A stretch of DNA of 64,000 bases, taken from Rhodospirillales bacterium URHD0017 (GTDB lineage: Bacteria > Pseudomonadota > Alphaproteobacteria > Reyranellales > Reyranellaceae). A model generated the notes under the pieces. That model ran no database searches. It was not told the origin of the DNA and saw only the letters and a program-made list of their open reading frames with translations. The stretch is from assembly GCA_900110395.1 (NCBI GenBank), contig FODP01000014.1, positions 124,001 to 188,000 on the forward strand, in the 5' to 3' direction. Positions 45,762 through 54,123 of this stretch are shown in pieces. The translations under genes and the position numbers were made by a program. Every line of letters begins with the position of its first letter. The stretch's first letter is position 1.

Positions 45762-46504
45762 GTTCCACACCCGTCCTGCCGGACGGGTGGCGGCTGGTCG
45801 CGCTTGAAAGCGTCGGCAGCACCAACGACGAGGCCGCACGCCTGGCCGACGCCGGCGCTCCCGAAGGCACCGTCGTGTGGGCGCGCGAGCAGACCGGGGG
45901 CAGGGGCCGCCGTGGCCGCGCTTGGGCCTCGCCCGTGGGCAACCTCTACACCTCGACCATCCTGCGTCCCGATTGCCCGGCGGCCCGCGCTGCCGAGCTG
46001 GGCTTCGTCTCGGCCCTGGCCGTGGCCGACATCGTGCCAACCGACCGGGCGGTTCGCGTGAAATGGCCCAACGACGTGCTGGTCGACGGCGGCAAGATCG
46101 CCGGCATCCTGCTCGAAAGCGCAATAGGCCAAGCCGGCGCCCAGACCGGCGTGGTACAGCACGTCATCGCCGGCATCGGCATCAATGTCGGCTTTGCCCC
46201 CCGGCTGCCCGAGATGCGCTATCCCGGTGCGGCGCTGGGCGGCTCCGTCGAGGCAGCCCTCGAGGCGTTCACGGCGGCATTCGCTCAGCGCCTGGCCGAA
46301 TGGCGGCGCGACGGCTTCGAAGCGGTGCGCGCGCTTTGGCTGGCCAAGGCCGGCCCGCTCGGCACCGAGGTGGACGTGAAGCTGGGCGACGAGCTGGTGC
46401 GCGGCCGTTTCGGCGGCGTCGACCACGAAGGTGCCCTGCTGCTGGAAACCGCTTCCGGCCCGCGCCGGATCGTGTCGGGTGAGCTGCTGGGCCGCGCGGC
46501 CTGA
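45758..46504 (+). CDS. birA: Biotin-[acetyl-CoA-carboxylase] ligase
   Basis: A 248-residue enzyme that attaches biotin to carboxylase carrier proteins. The GTG at 45758 overlaps the nuoN stop. The biotinyl-AMP loop is TGGRGRRGRAWASPVGNLY, and VRVKWPNDVLVDGGKIAGIL is the catalytic core with the essential Lys. An N-terminal DNA-binding domain is absent, so it is a ligase only and not a repressor. This place behind nuoN is usual in alphaproteobacteria. Confidence 0.95.
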   Translation: MSSTPVLPDGWRLVALESVGSTNDEAARLADAGAPEGTVVWAREQTGGRGRRGRAWASPVGNLYTSTILRPDCPAARAAELGFVSALAVADIVPTDRAVRVKWPNDVLVDGGKIAGILLESAIGQAGAQTGVVQHVIAGIGINVGFAPRLPEMRYPGAALGGSVEAALEAFTAAFAQRLAEWRRDGFEAVRALWLAKAGPLGTEVDVKLGDELVRGRFGGVDHEGALLLETASGPRRIVSGELLGRAA

Positions 46505-46522
46505 GTTGAGTAGGAGGACGGC

Positions 46523-47293
46523 ATGCTGCTTGCCATCAACTGCAACAACACGAACATCAAGTTCGGCGTCGTCGACGGCGACCGCATCGTCGGCGAATGG
46601 CGCCAGCACACCTCGGCCATGCGCACCGCCGACGAGCACGCGGTCTGGCTGATAGAGCTGATGCGCATGGAGGGCATCGATCCCAAGTCGGTGACCGACG
46701 CCATCATCGGCAGTGTCGTGCCGCAGGCCAATTTCAACCTCCGTCGCCTCTGCACGCGCTACTTCAACATCGAGCCGCTGTTCATTGGCGAGCCCAACGT
46801 CGTCCACGGCATCAAGGTCAAGGGCGTGGGCGCGGGCGCCGACCGGATCTGCAATACGGTCGGCGCCAGCCTGATGTTCCCCAGGACGCCGGTCGTGGTG
46901 GTCGACTTCGGCACCGCCACCAACTTCGACGTCGTCGACGAGGAGGGCAGCTATTGCGGCGGCGCCATCGCACCCGGGCCCAACCTCAGCATCGAGGCCC
47001 TGGTCGCAGCCGCAGCGCTGTTGCCGCGCATTGTGGTCGAGAAGCCGGAGAAGGTGATCGGCACGACGACTGTTGCCTGCATGCATACCGGCGTGTTCTG
47101 GGGCTACGTCGGCCTGATCGAGGGCATCGTCACGCGCATCAAGGCCGAGTTCGGAAAGCCCATGAAGGTGGTCTCGACCGGCGGCCTCGCCCCGGTGTTC
47201 GACGGCTATATCTCGGTGATCGATCAGGTGGCGACCGACATCACCGCGCGCGGGCTGATCGAGATCTGGAAGCGCAGCAAGAAGGCGGCATGA
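46523..47293 (+). CDS. coaX: Type III pantothenate kinase
   Basis: A 256-residue kinase for the first step of CoA synthesis; GGAGGACGGC lies just upstream of the ATG. KGVGAGADRICNTVGA, VVVVDFGTATNFDVVDEEG and GGAIAPGPNLSIEAL are family signatures. The N-terminal phosphate loop reads MLLAINCNNTNIKFG, so the acidic residue usual at position 6 in characterised enzymes is Asn here. The remaining pattern is intact and the gene is in its normal place, so activity is still likely. Confidence 0.92.
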   Translation: MLLAINCNNTNIKFGVVDGDRIVGEWRQHTSAMRTADEHAVWLIELMRMEGIDPKSVTDAIIGSVVPQANFNLRRLCTRYFNIEPLFIGEPNVVHGIKVKGVGAGADRICNTVGASLMFPRTPVVVVDFGTATNFDVVDEEGSYCGGAIAPGPNLSIEALVAAAALLPRIVVEKPEKVIGTTTVACMHTGVFWGYVGLIEGIVTRIKAEFGKPMKVVSTGGLAPVFDGYISVIDQVATDITARGLIEIWKRSKKAA

Positions 47294-48942
47294 CCGTCCC
47301 GGGCAACGACGAGCTCCTCTTCCTCGCGCTGGGCGGCGCGGGCGAGATCGGCATGAACCTCAACCTCTACGGCCATGCCGGCAAGTGGCTGATGATCGAC
47401 CTCGGCATCGGCTTCGCCGACGACACCATGCCGGGCGTCGAGGTCGTGATGCCCGATCCCGCTTTCATCGAGGAACGCCGCGACGACCTCATCGGGATCG
47501 TGCTCACCCACGCCCACGAGGACCATCTCGGCGCTGTCGCCGACCTCTGGCCGAGGCTGAAAGCGCCGGTCTACGCCACGCCGTTCGCGGCCTCGGTGCT
47601 GCGCCGCAAGCTCACGGAGGCGGGGCTGCGGGACGCCGTGCCGATCACCGAGATCCCGTTGGGCGGCAAGTTCAGCCTGCCGCCGTTCGAGCTCGAGCTG
47701 ATCACCATGACGCATTCGATCCTCGAGCCCAATGCGCTGGCGATCCGCACCAAGCTCGGCACGGTGTTCCATACCGGAGACTGGAAGATCGACCCCGAGC
47801 CGCTTTTAGGCGAGGTGACCGACGAAGCGGTGCTGCGGCGCATCGGCGAGGAGGGCGCGCTCGCCATGGTGTGCGACAGCACCAACGTCTTTGTCGAGGG
47901 CGAGGCCGGCTCGGAATCGACCGTGCGCACCAACCTCGAGAAGCTGGTGAAGACCGCCAAGGGCCGTGTCGCCGTTACCTGCTTCGCCTCCAACCTCGCC
48001 CGCGTCGAGAGCGTGGCGTTGGCCGCCGTGGCTGCGGGCCGCCATCCCGTGCTGTCGGGGAGGGCGCTGACGCGCATGGTCGAGGCCGCCCAGGAATGCG
48101 GCTACCTGCTTGATTTCCCGCAATGCATCGCCGAGCAGCAGGCGGGCTACCTGCCGCGCGACAAGGTCCTGTTCATCTGCACCGGCAGCCAGGGCGAACC
48201 GCGCGCCTCGATGGCCAAGCTGGCCAGCGGCGAGCATCGCGACTTGGTGCTGGAGGAGGGCGACACCGCGATCTTCTCCTCGCGTGTCATTCCCGGCAAC
48301 GAGCGGTCCGTCGGACGCCTGCAGAACGCTTTGCTGGGGCGCGGCGTCGAGGTGATCACCGACGGCGAGGCCAACATCCACGTCTCCGGACATCCGGCGC
48401 GCGACGAGCTGGTGCGGGTCTACCAATGGATCCGCCCGCAGATTGCCCTGCCGGTCCATGGCGAGGTCCGCCACATGGTCGAGCACGCCGCGCTCGCGCG
48501 GACCTGCCAGGTGCCGGAGACGGTGGTGGCGCCCAACGGCAGCCTGGTCCGCCTGGCGCCCGGCCCGGCGGAGATCATCGACCACGTCCATGCCGGCCGC
48601 CTGGCGCGCGATGGCGACGGGCTGGTGCCGCTCGACGGCGAATCGCTGCGTGAGCGGCGCAAGCTCCTGTGGAACGGTGCGGCGGCAGCCACGCTGGTGA
48701 TCGACAAGGGTGGCCGGGCCATGGCGCCGCCCAAGGTCTCTCTGCGCGGCATCGACGACGATGGCGGCACGCTGGGTGAGGCGATCACGGCGGGGCTGAG
48801 CGAAATGCTGGCTGACTTGAGCGCCGCCGAACGGCGCGACGACGGGCGGATCGAGGAGGCGGCGCGCCAGGCCGTGCGGCGCGTCGTGCGCGCGCACCTC
48901 GGCAAGAAGCCGTTGACGGACGTGCACATCGTCCGCATCTAA
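47290..48942 (+). CDS. rnj: Ribonuclease J
   Basis: A 550-residue metallo-beta-lactamase/beta-CASP ribonuclease with endo- and 5'-exonuclease activity in RNA processing and decay. ATG 47290 overlaps the coaX stop; the long frame upstream is shadow. The zinc motif THAHEDHLGA (His74, His76, Asp78, His79) is followed by MTHSILEPNALAI and VFHTGDWKIDPEPL. The beta-CASP part has CTGSQGEPRASMAKLASGEH and HVSGHPARDEL. The family is standard in alphaproteobacteria and absent from E. coli. Confidence 0.95.
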   Translation: MTVPGNDELLFLALGGAGEIGMNLNLYGHAGKWLMIDLGIGFADDTMPGVEVVMPDPAFIEERRDDLIGIVLTHAHEDHLGAVADLWPRLKAPVYATPFAASVLRRKLTEAGLRDAVPITEIPLGGKFSLPPFELELITMTHSILEPNALAIRTKLGTVFHTGDWKIDPEPLLGEVTDEAVLRRIGEEGALAMVCDSTNVFVEGEAGSESTVRTNLEKLVKTAKGRVAVTCFASNLARVESVALAAVAAGRHPVLSGRALTRMVEAAQECGYLLDFPQCIAEQQAGYLPRDKVLFICTGSQGEPRASMAKLASGEHRDLVLEEGDTAIFSSRVIPGNERSVGRLQNALLGRGVEVITDGEANIHVSGHPARDELVRVYQWIRPQIALPVHGEVRHMVEHAALARTCQVPETVVAPNGSLVRLAPGPAEIIDHVHAGRLARDGDGLVPLDGESLRERRKLLWNGAAAATLVIDKGGRAMAPPKVSLRGIDDDGGTLGEAITAGLSEMLADLSAAERRDDGRIEEAARQAVRRVVRAHLGKKPLTDVHIVRI

Positions 48943-48971
48943 AGGCCCAAGAGCCCGAGGACGAGAGCCTG

Positions 48972-49376
48972 ATGATCGGACGCCTGAACCACATCGCCAT
49001 CGCCGTGCCCGACCTCGCCAAGGCGGCCGAGCTCTATCGCACCGTGATGGGCGCCAAGGTGAGCGCTCCCAAGGCGCAGCCGGACCATGGCGTCACCGTG
49101 GTGTTCGTCGAGCTTCCCAACACCAAGATCGAGCTGCTGCATCCCCTGGGCGAGAAGTCGCCCATCGCCAATTTCCTGGCGCGCAATGCCGACGGCGGCA
49201 TCCACCACGTCTGCTACGAGGTCGAGGACATCTACGCCGCCCGCGACAAGCTCAAGGCCCAGGGCGCGCGCGTGCTGGGCGACGGCGAGCCCAAGATCGG
49301 CGCCCACGACAAGCCCGTGCTGTTCCTGCATCCCAAGGATTTCACGGGCACGCTGATCGAGCTCGAGCAGGTCTGA
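48972..49376 (+). CDS. mce: Methylmalonyl-CoA epimerase
   Basis: A 134-residue vicinal-oxygen-chelate enzyme that interconverts (R)- and (S)-methylmalonyl-CoA. The metal ligands are expected at His7 (MIGRLNHIAIAV), in the NTKIELLHPLG strand, in GGIHHVCYEVEDI and at the Glu near the end (GTLIELEQV). ANFLARNADGGIHHVC is very typical. Its use is propionate or branched amino acid breakdown; the mutase lies outside the window. It follows rnj by 29 nt. Confidence 0.93.
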   Translation: MIGRLNHIAIAVPDLAKAAELYRTVMGAKVSAPKAQPDHGVTVVFVELPNTKIELLHPLGEKSPIANFLARNADGGIHHVCYEVEDIYAARDKLKAQGARVLGDGEPKIGAHDKPVLFLHPKDFTGTLIELEQV

Positions 49377-49401
49377 GGGGGATCATCATGAAGAGGGCGC
49401 C

Positions 49402-49644
49402 ATGAGCTGGGCCACCGGCGTCATGGTCTACCTGGTGATCTGGTGGACCATTCTCTTTGCCGTCCTGCCGCTGGGCGTGCGTCGCCTGGAAAATCCGGGC
49501 AAGGGCGAGGAACGGGGCGCGCCGGAGCGGCCTCAGCTGCTGCGCAAGGCGATCATCACCTCGATCGTCGCCGCCGTACTGTGGATTGGCTTCTATTTCC
49601 TCCACCAGGCGGACGTTTTCAGCTTCCGACGGATGGTCGAGTGA
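49402..49644 (+). CDS. DUF1467-family small membrane protein
   Basis: An 80-residue protein with two membrane helices (residues about 5-25 and 48-67). VYLVIWWTILFAVLPLGVRRLENPGKGEERGAPE is the family hallmark. Function unknown; it occurs after mce and before proS in many alphaproteobacteria, as here apart from the inserted permease gene. It is the last gene of the run that begins with nuoA. Confidence 0.88.
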   Translation: MSWATGVMVYLVIWWTILFAVLPLGVRRLENPGKGEERGAPERPQLLRKAIITSIVAAVLWIGFYFLHQADVFSFRRMVE

Positions 49645-49689
49645 TCTTAATCCAGTTTCTTAGGATCATCGTCTAAGTAACTGATCAAA

Positions 49690-49714
49690 AAGAAACAGCG
49701 GGCTCTTGGCCCGC
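49690..49714 (-). terminator. Intrinsic terminator, probably of the purine permease transcript
   Basis: GCGGGC (49698-49703) pairs with GCCCGC (49709-49714). On the minus strand the stem is followed by TGTTTCTTTTT, so it works leftward. It is about 200 nt beyond the permease stop, leaving a long 3' untranslated region in which I see no gene. Confidence 0.65.
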
Positions 49715-49916
49715 CGTCCCTCTACCCCCGAAACTCCTCACAGGCAGCTTGCGCTGCTCTCCTCCCTAAACTCGGGCAGTGCCCAAGACACAGGCTACTT
49801 AGCCGGAAGCCAGCGTCTTGCCAAGACCTTTTCTTTCGATCGCCCGCTTTCAATTAGAACAATTGTAAGCGCAAAGATCGTTCGACGACAAACAAATGTC
49901 CGCGCTCGTGTTGTGA

Positions 49917-51209
49917 TCATCCGATGTACACGTACTTGATCACGAATAGCACAGCGAGAGTTCCGACAGCCGGATGAACATCGCGATAGCGCCCGGTCGC
50001 GACCTTGATTGCGGCGTACGAAATGAATCCGAACGCGATGCCTTCGGCGATCGAGAAGGTGAAGGGCATCGTGATCGCGGTGACGACGGCGGGTGCTGCC
50101 TCGGTAATGTCGTCCCACTCCACCTCCGTGAGACTGCGCACCATCAGGCAGGCGACGTAGAACAGCGCCGGCGCCGTGGCGTAGGCGGGGATCGAGCCGG
50201 CGAGCGGCGAGAGGAACAACGCCAGGATGAAGAGCACGCCGACGGTCGCCGCGGTGAGGCCGGTGCGGCCGCCTTCGTTGATGCCCGAGGCGCTCTCGAT
50301 GTAGCTGGTCGTTGTCGAGGTGCCGACGGCAGCGCCGATCATGGCGGCACCGCTGTCCGCCATCAGGGCCCTGTGCAGCCTGGGCACGGTGCCGTCCGGC
50401 CGCATGAAGCCGCCGCGATGGGCCAAGGCGATCAGCGTGCCGGTGTTGTCGAACAGGTCGACGAACAGGAAGGCGAAGACCACGGTCACCAGCCCGACCT
50501 TGAATGCGCCGGCGAGATCCATCTGCAGGAACACCGGCGCGAGCGAGGGCGGCGTGTCGAAGATTCCGGTGAATTTCTGCTGGCCGGCCGCGATGGCGAC
50601 GATGGTCACGACCAGGATGCCGATGATCACGCCGCCCATGATCCGGCGGCGTTCCAGGGCGACGATCAGGAAGAAGCCGAGGGTCGCCATGACGACGGGG
50701 AAGCTGGTGAGAGCGCCGTGCGTCACCAGGGTCGCCGGATGGGCGACGACGATGCCGGCATTCTTGAGGGCGATCAGCGCCAGGAACAGGCCGATACCGG
50801 CGGCGATCGCCATCTTGAGCGACATCGGGATGGCGTTGACGATCCATTCGCGGATCGGCAGCACGCTGATGATGAAGAAGATGACACCGGAGATGAAGAC
50901 GCAGCCCAGCGCCACCTGCCAGCTATGGCCCATGCCGCCGACCACGCCGAAGGCGAAGTAGGCGTTGAGGCCCATGCCCGGTGCGAGCGCGATCGGATAG
51001 TTGGCCAGGAAGGCCATCAGGAAGCAGCCGATGGCGGCCGCCACGCAGGTCGCGGCGAACACCGCGCCGAATGGCATCTTGGCCTCGGCCAGGATCGCCG
51101 GGTTGACGAAGATGATGTAGGCCATCGTCAGGAAGGTCGTGATCCCGGCCAGAACCTCGGTCCGGACGTTGGTCTTGTTCTCGCTGAGCTTGAAGACCTG
51201 CTCGAACAT
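49917..51209 (-). CDS. NCS2-family purine permease, AzgA-like
   Basis: A 430-residue inner-membrane transporter with 12-14 predicted helices. ATG 51209 has GGGGGAGAACAAC before it. KTNVRTEVLAGITTFLTMAYIIFVNP and LAPGMGLNAYFAFGVVGG are the openings of the AzgA/PbuG branch of NCS2 carriers. VDLFDNTGTLIALAHRGG and GTSTTTSYIESASGINEGGRTG form the substrate-binding core. Likely proton-coupled uptake of adenine, guanine or hypoxanthine. It lies on the opposite strand inside a gene order that is otherwise conserved, so it may be a local insertion. Confidence 0.92.
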   Translation of the reverse strand: MFEQVFKLSENKTNVRTEVLAGITTFLTMAYIIFVNPAILAEAKMPFGAVFAATCVAAAIGCFLMAFLANYPIALAPGMGLNAYFAFGVVGGMGHSWQVALGCVFISGVIFFIISVLPIREWIVNAIPMSLKMAIAAGIGLFLALIALKNAGIVVAHPATLVTHGALTSFPVVMATLGFFLIVALERRRIMGGVIIGILVVTIVAIAAGQQKFTGIFDTPPSLAPVFLQMDLAGAFKVGLVTVVFAFLFVDLFDNTGTLIALAHRGGFMRPDGTVPRLHRALMADSGAAMIGAAVGTSTTTSYIESASGINEGGRTGLTAATVGVLFILALFLSPLAGSIPAYATAPALFYVACLMVRSLTEVEWDDITEAAPAVVTAITMPFTFSIAEGIAFGFISYAAIKVATGRYRDVHPAVGTLAVLFVIKYVYIG

Positions 51210-51280
51210 TGTTGTTCTCCCCCGGTTGTCGCGTGAAGTGTGCGGGCATCCGCCTGTGCAAAGATAGCGGGCGACGTCGT

Positions 51281-51409
51281 CCTCCCCAGCGAAGCTCGGG
51301 AGGTGTCGCCGTCATACGGCGACGGAGGGGTCGGAAGCCTCGGGTGTGACTCATGACCCCTCCGTCGGCGTAAGACGCCGACACCTCCCCAAGCTGGCGC
51401 TTGGGGAGG
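51281..51409. repeat. Structured intergenic repeat, copy A (cloverleaf-type palindrome)
   Basis: Nested inverted repeats fill the gap before proS. A closing stem GGGAGGTG (51298-51305) with CACCTCCC (51382-51389) encloses three hairpins: TCGCCGT/ACGGCGA (51306-51312, 51316-51322), CGGAGGGGTC/GACCCCTCCG (51323-51332, 51355-51364) and TCGGCGT/ACGCCGA (51365-51371, 51375-51381). Flanking hairpins use CCTCCC/GGGAGG on the left and an 11-bp stem (51384-51394 with 51399-51409) on the right. The flanking stems share bases with the closing stem, so alternative folds compete. A second copy is at 63162-63297. Confidence 0.85.
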
Positions 51410-51492
51410 AAGAGGCCAGCCAGTTTGCCTTTACAACCCCCGTTTCCTACAGTCCGCGGCTACCCCGCCAACCGAGCAAGGATCGAACCAGA

Positions 51493-52806
51493 ATGCGGAT
51501 GAGTCAGTACTTTCTGCCGACCATGAAGGAAAACCCGGCAGAGGCGCAGATCGTCTCGCACCGCCTGATGCTGCGCGCCGGCCTGGTCCGCCAGACCGCG
51601 GCCGGCATCTATGCCTGGCTGCCGCTCGGTTTCCGCGTCTTGAAGAACATCGAGCGCATCGTGCGCGAGGAGCAGGACCGCTCGGGCGCCCAGGAAGTGC
51701 TGATGCCGACCATCCAGTCGGCCGACCTGTGGCGCGAGAGCGGCCGCTACGACGCCTACGGCCCGGAAATGCTGCGCTTCAAGGACCGGCACGATCGCGA
51801 GATGCTCTACGGCCCGACCAATGAGGAGGTGATCACCGTGCTCTTCCGCGACGGCGTGAAGAGCTACCGCGACCTGCCGAGGAACCTCTATCACATCCAG
51901 TGGAAGTTCCGCGACGAGGTACGGCCGCGCTTCGGCGTCATGCGCGGCCGCGAGTTCCTGATGAAGGACAACTACTCCTTCGACCTCGACAAGAAGGGCG
52001 CCATCCACTCCTACAACAAGATGTTCGTGACCTACCTGCGCACCTTCGCGCGCATGGGCCTGAAGGCGATTCCGATGCGGGCCGACACCGGCCCGATCGG
52101 CGGCGACCTCAGCCACGAGTTCATCGTCCTGGCCGACACCGGCGAGAGCGCCGTGTTCTGCCACAAGGGCCTGGTCGACAAGGACATCCTGAGCCGCAAG
52201 ATCGACTACGATTCCGACCTGCAGCCGATCGTGAACGAGTGGACGTCGCTCTACGCCGCGACCGACGAGATGCACGACAAGGCCGCCTTCGAGAAGATCC
52301 CCGAGGGCGAGCGGCTGGCCGCGCGCGGCATCGAGGTCGGCCACATCTTCTATTTCGGCACCAACTATTCGGCGCCCATGAAGGCGGTGGTGGCCGGCCC
52401 GGGCGGCGAGCAGATCACGCTCGAGATGGGCTCCTACGGCATCGGCGTGTCGCGCCTGGTCGGCGGCATCATCGAGGCGAGCCACGACGAGGCCGGCATC
52501 GTCTGGCCGGACTCTGTGGCGCCCTTTAAGGTGGCGATCGTCAATCTCAAGCCCGACGACGGCGCGGTCTCGGGCGCCTGCCAGAAGCTCTATGACGGCT
52601 TTGCCGCCAAGGGCATCGAGGCGCTGCACGACGACCGCGACCTGCGGCCGGGCGCGAAGTTCGCCGACATGGACCTGATCGGCCTGCCCTGGCAGGTGAT
52701 CGTCGGTCCCAAGGGTGTGTCGGCCGGCAAGGCCGAGGTCAAGGACCGCCGGAGCGGCAAGCGCGAGGAAGTGCCGTTCGACCAGGTTGTCCAGCGTTTC
52801 GGCTAG
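51493..52806 (+). CDS. proS: Prolyl-tRNA synthetase, short alphaproteobacterial form
   Basis: A 437-residue class II synthetase. The start is ATG 51493 (MRMSQYF), with a second Met two codons later. Motif 1 is in LPLGFRVLKNIERIVREEQDRSGAQEVLMP; motif 2 is in FRDEVRPRFGVMRGREFLMKD; motif 3 is in SYGIGVSRLVGGIIE. The large editing insertion of E. coli ProS between motifs 2 and 3 is missing, as in most alphaproteobacteria, so mis-charged Ala-tRNA(Pro) would need a separate editing protein. lolC/E follows after 3 nt. Confidence 0.97.
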   Translation: MRMSQYFLPTMKENPAEAQIVSHRLMLRAGLVRQTAAGIYAWLPLGFRVLKNIERIVREEQDRSGAQEVLMPTIQSADLWRESGRYDAYGPEMLRFKDRHDREMLYGPTNEEVITVLFRDGVKSYRDLPRNLYHIQWKFRDEVRPRFGVMRGREFLMKDNYSFDLDKKGAIHSYNKMFVTYLRTFARMGLKAIPMRADTGPIGGDLSHEFIVLADTGESAVFCHKGLVDKDILSRKIDYDSDLQPIVNEWTSLYAATDEMHDKAAFEKIPEGERLAARGIEVGHIFYFGTNYSAPMKAVVAGPGGEQITLEMGSYGIGVSRLVGGIIEASHDEAGIVWPDSVAPFKVAIVNLKPDDGAVSGACQKLYDGFAAKGIEALHDDRDLRPGAKFADMDLIGLPWQVIVGPKGVSAGKAEVKDRRSGKREEVPFDQVVQRFG

Positions 52807-52809
52807 AAC

Positions 52810-54123
52810 ATGGCCTTCGCCGCCGTCGAACGCCTCATCGCCTTCCGCTATCTGCGAGCCCGCCGCGAGGAGGGCTTCATCTCGGTGATCGCCGCGTTCT
52901 CGCTGATCGGAATCACCCTGGGCGTCGGCACGCTGATCGTCGTCATGTCGGTCATGAATGGCTTTCGCTTCGAGATGCTGGGCCAGATGTCGAGCATCTC
53001 GGGCCAGCTCGGTGTGCAGGGCACCCGCGGTGGCATCGACGCCACGCCCGAGCTTCTGGCCAACATGAAGAAGGTGCCGGGCGTGCTGAGCGCCACGCCG
53101 ACGGCCGAGGGCCAGGTCATGGCCGTGGCCGGCGACAAGGTGAGGGGCGTGGTGCTGCGCGGCGTGCGGCCGGAAGACTTCAAGGCGCGCACGCCGCTCT
53201 CCGCGGCGATCGAGGGACCGGCCGAGCTGCGCGACCGCTATCGCGGCCTCTGCCGCGCGGAGGACGACAAGCCGATCGACTGGGGCTCGCTGAAGGATTT
53301 TGGCAACGACTTTTCTGTCGTCATCGGCCGCCGCCTGGCCGATCTCCTGAAGCTCAAGGTCGGCGACAACCTGCAGCTCGTCTCGCCGGTCGAGGTCGCC
53401 ACGCCGCTCGGCGTCATGCCGCGCTCGGTACAAGCCAGGGTCGCCGCGGTCTTCTGCGCCGGCATGTACGACTACGACGCCAACTTCGTCTACGCGCCGC
53501 TGCCGGGGGTGCAGCGTCTGCTCAATTTCGGCGACAAGGTCACGGGCATAGAAGTCTTCGTGGCCGACGACGCCTCGGTCGCCACTGCGCGCCGGCAGCT
53601 TTCGCAGGTCGTCGGCACGCAGGCCTGGGTGTTCGACTGGTGGCAGGCCAATATCGGCTTCTTCGCCGCCATCCAGGGCCAGACCAACGTCATGTTCATC
53701 GTGCTGACCATGATCGTGCTGGTCGCCGCCTTCAACATCGTGTCGAGCCTGGTCATGCTGGTGCGCACCAAGACCGCCGATATCGCCATCCTGCGCACCA
53801 TGGGCGCGACACGCGGCGCCATCATGCGGGTCTTCCTGCTCGACGGCATGGCGATCGGCGGCGTCGGCACGCTGCTCGGCCTTGTGCTCGGGTTGGCCTT
53901 CGCCCGCAATATCGAGGCCATTCGCCAATGGCTGCAGCGCACCTTCGATATCGTGCTGTTCGACGAGACGCTCTACCTCCTGGCCGAGCTGCCCTCGCGC
54001 ATCGAATGGGGCGAGATCGTCTTCATCGCCGTCATGGCGCTGGTCTTCGCGCTGCTCGCCTCGCTCTATCCGGCGGCGCGCGCGGCGCGGCTCGACCCGG
54101 TGGAGGGCCTGCACCGTGAGTAG
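52810..54123 (+). CDS. Lipoprotein-releasing system permease, LolC/LolE type (first copy)
   Basis: A 437-residue ABC permease of the LolCDE complex, which extracts lipoproteins from the inner membrane. RYLRARREEGFISVIAAFSLIGITLGVGTLIVVMSVMNGF is the N-terminal signature and first helix. A periplasmic MacB-like domain follows (residues about 50-270), and three C-terminal helices begin at NVMFIVLTMIVLVAAFNIVSSLVMLV. It ends with LDPVEGLHRE, the LolC/E tail. It overlaps the next permease by 8 nt. Many alphaproteobacteria have one LolC/E protein; two consecutive genes here suggest a heterodimer. Confidence 0.93.
   Translation: MAFAAVERLIAFRYLRARREEGFISVIAAFSLIGITLGVGTLIVVMSVMNGFRFEMLGQMSSISGQLGVQGTRGGIDATPELLANMKKVPGVLSATPTAEGQVMAVAGDKVRGVVLRGVRPEDFKARTPLSAAIEGPAELRDRYRGLCRAEDDKPIDWGSLKDFGNDFSVVIGRRLADLLKLKVGDNLQLVSPVEVATPLGVMPRSVQARVAAVFCAGMYDYDANFVYAPLPGVQRLLNFGDKVTGIEVFVADDASVATARRQLSQVVGTQAWVFDWWQANIGFFAAIQGQTNVMFIVLTMIVLVAAFNIVSSLVMLVRTKTADIAILRTMGATRGAIMRVFLLDGMAIGGVGTLLGLVLGLAFARNIEAIRQWLQRTFDIVLFDETLYLLAELPSRIEWGEIVFIAVMALVFALLASLYPAARAARLDPVEGLHRE

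Noticed and set aside
49790..49916. Small RNA or gene in the permease 3' region
   Set aside because: No promoter, stable hairpin or coding frame stands out; treated as untranslated 3' sequence.
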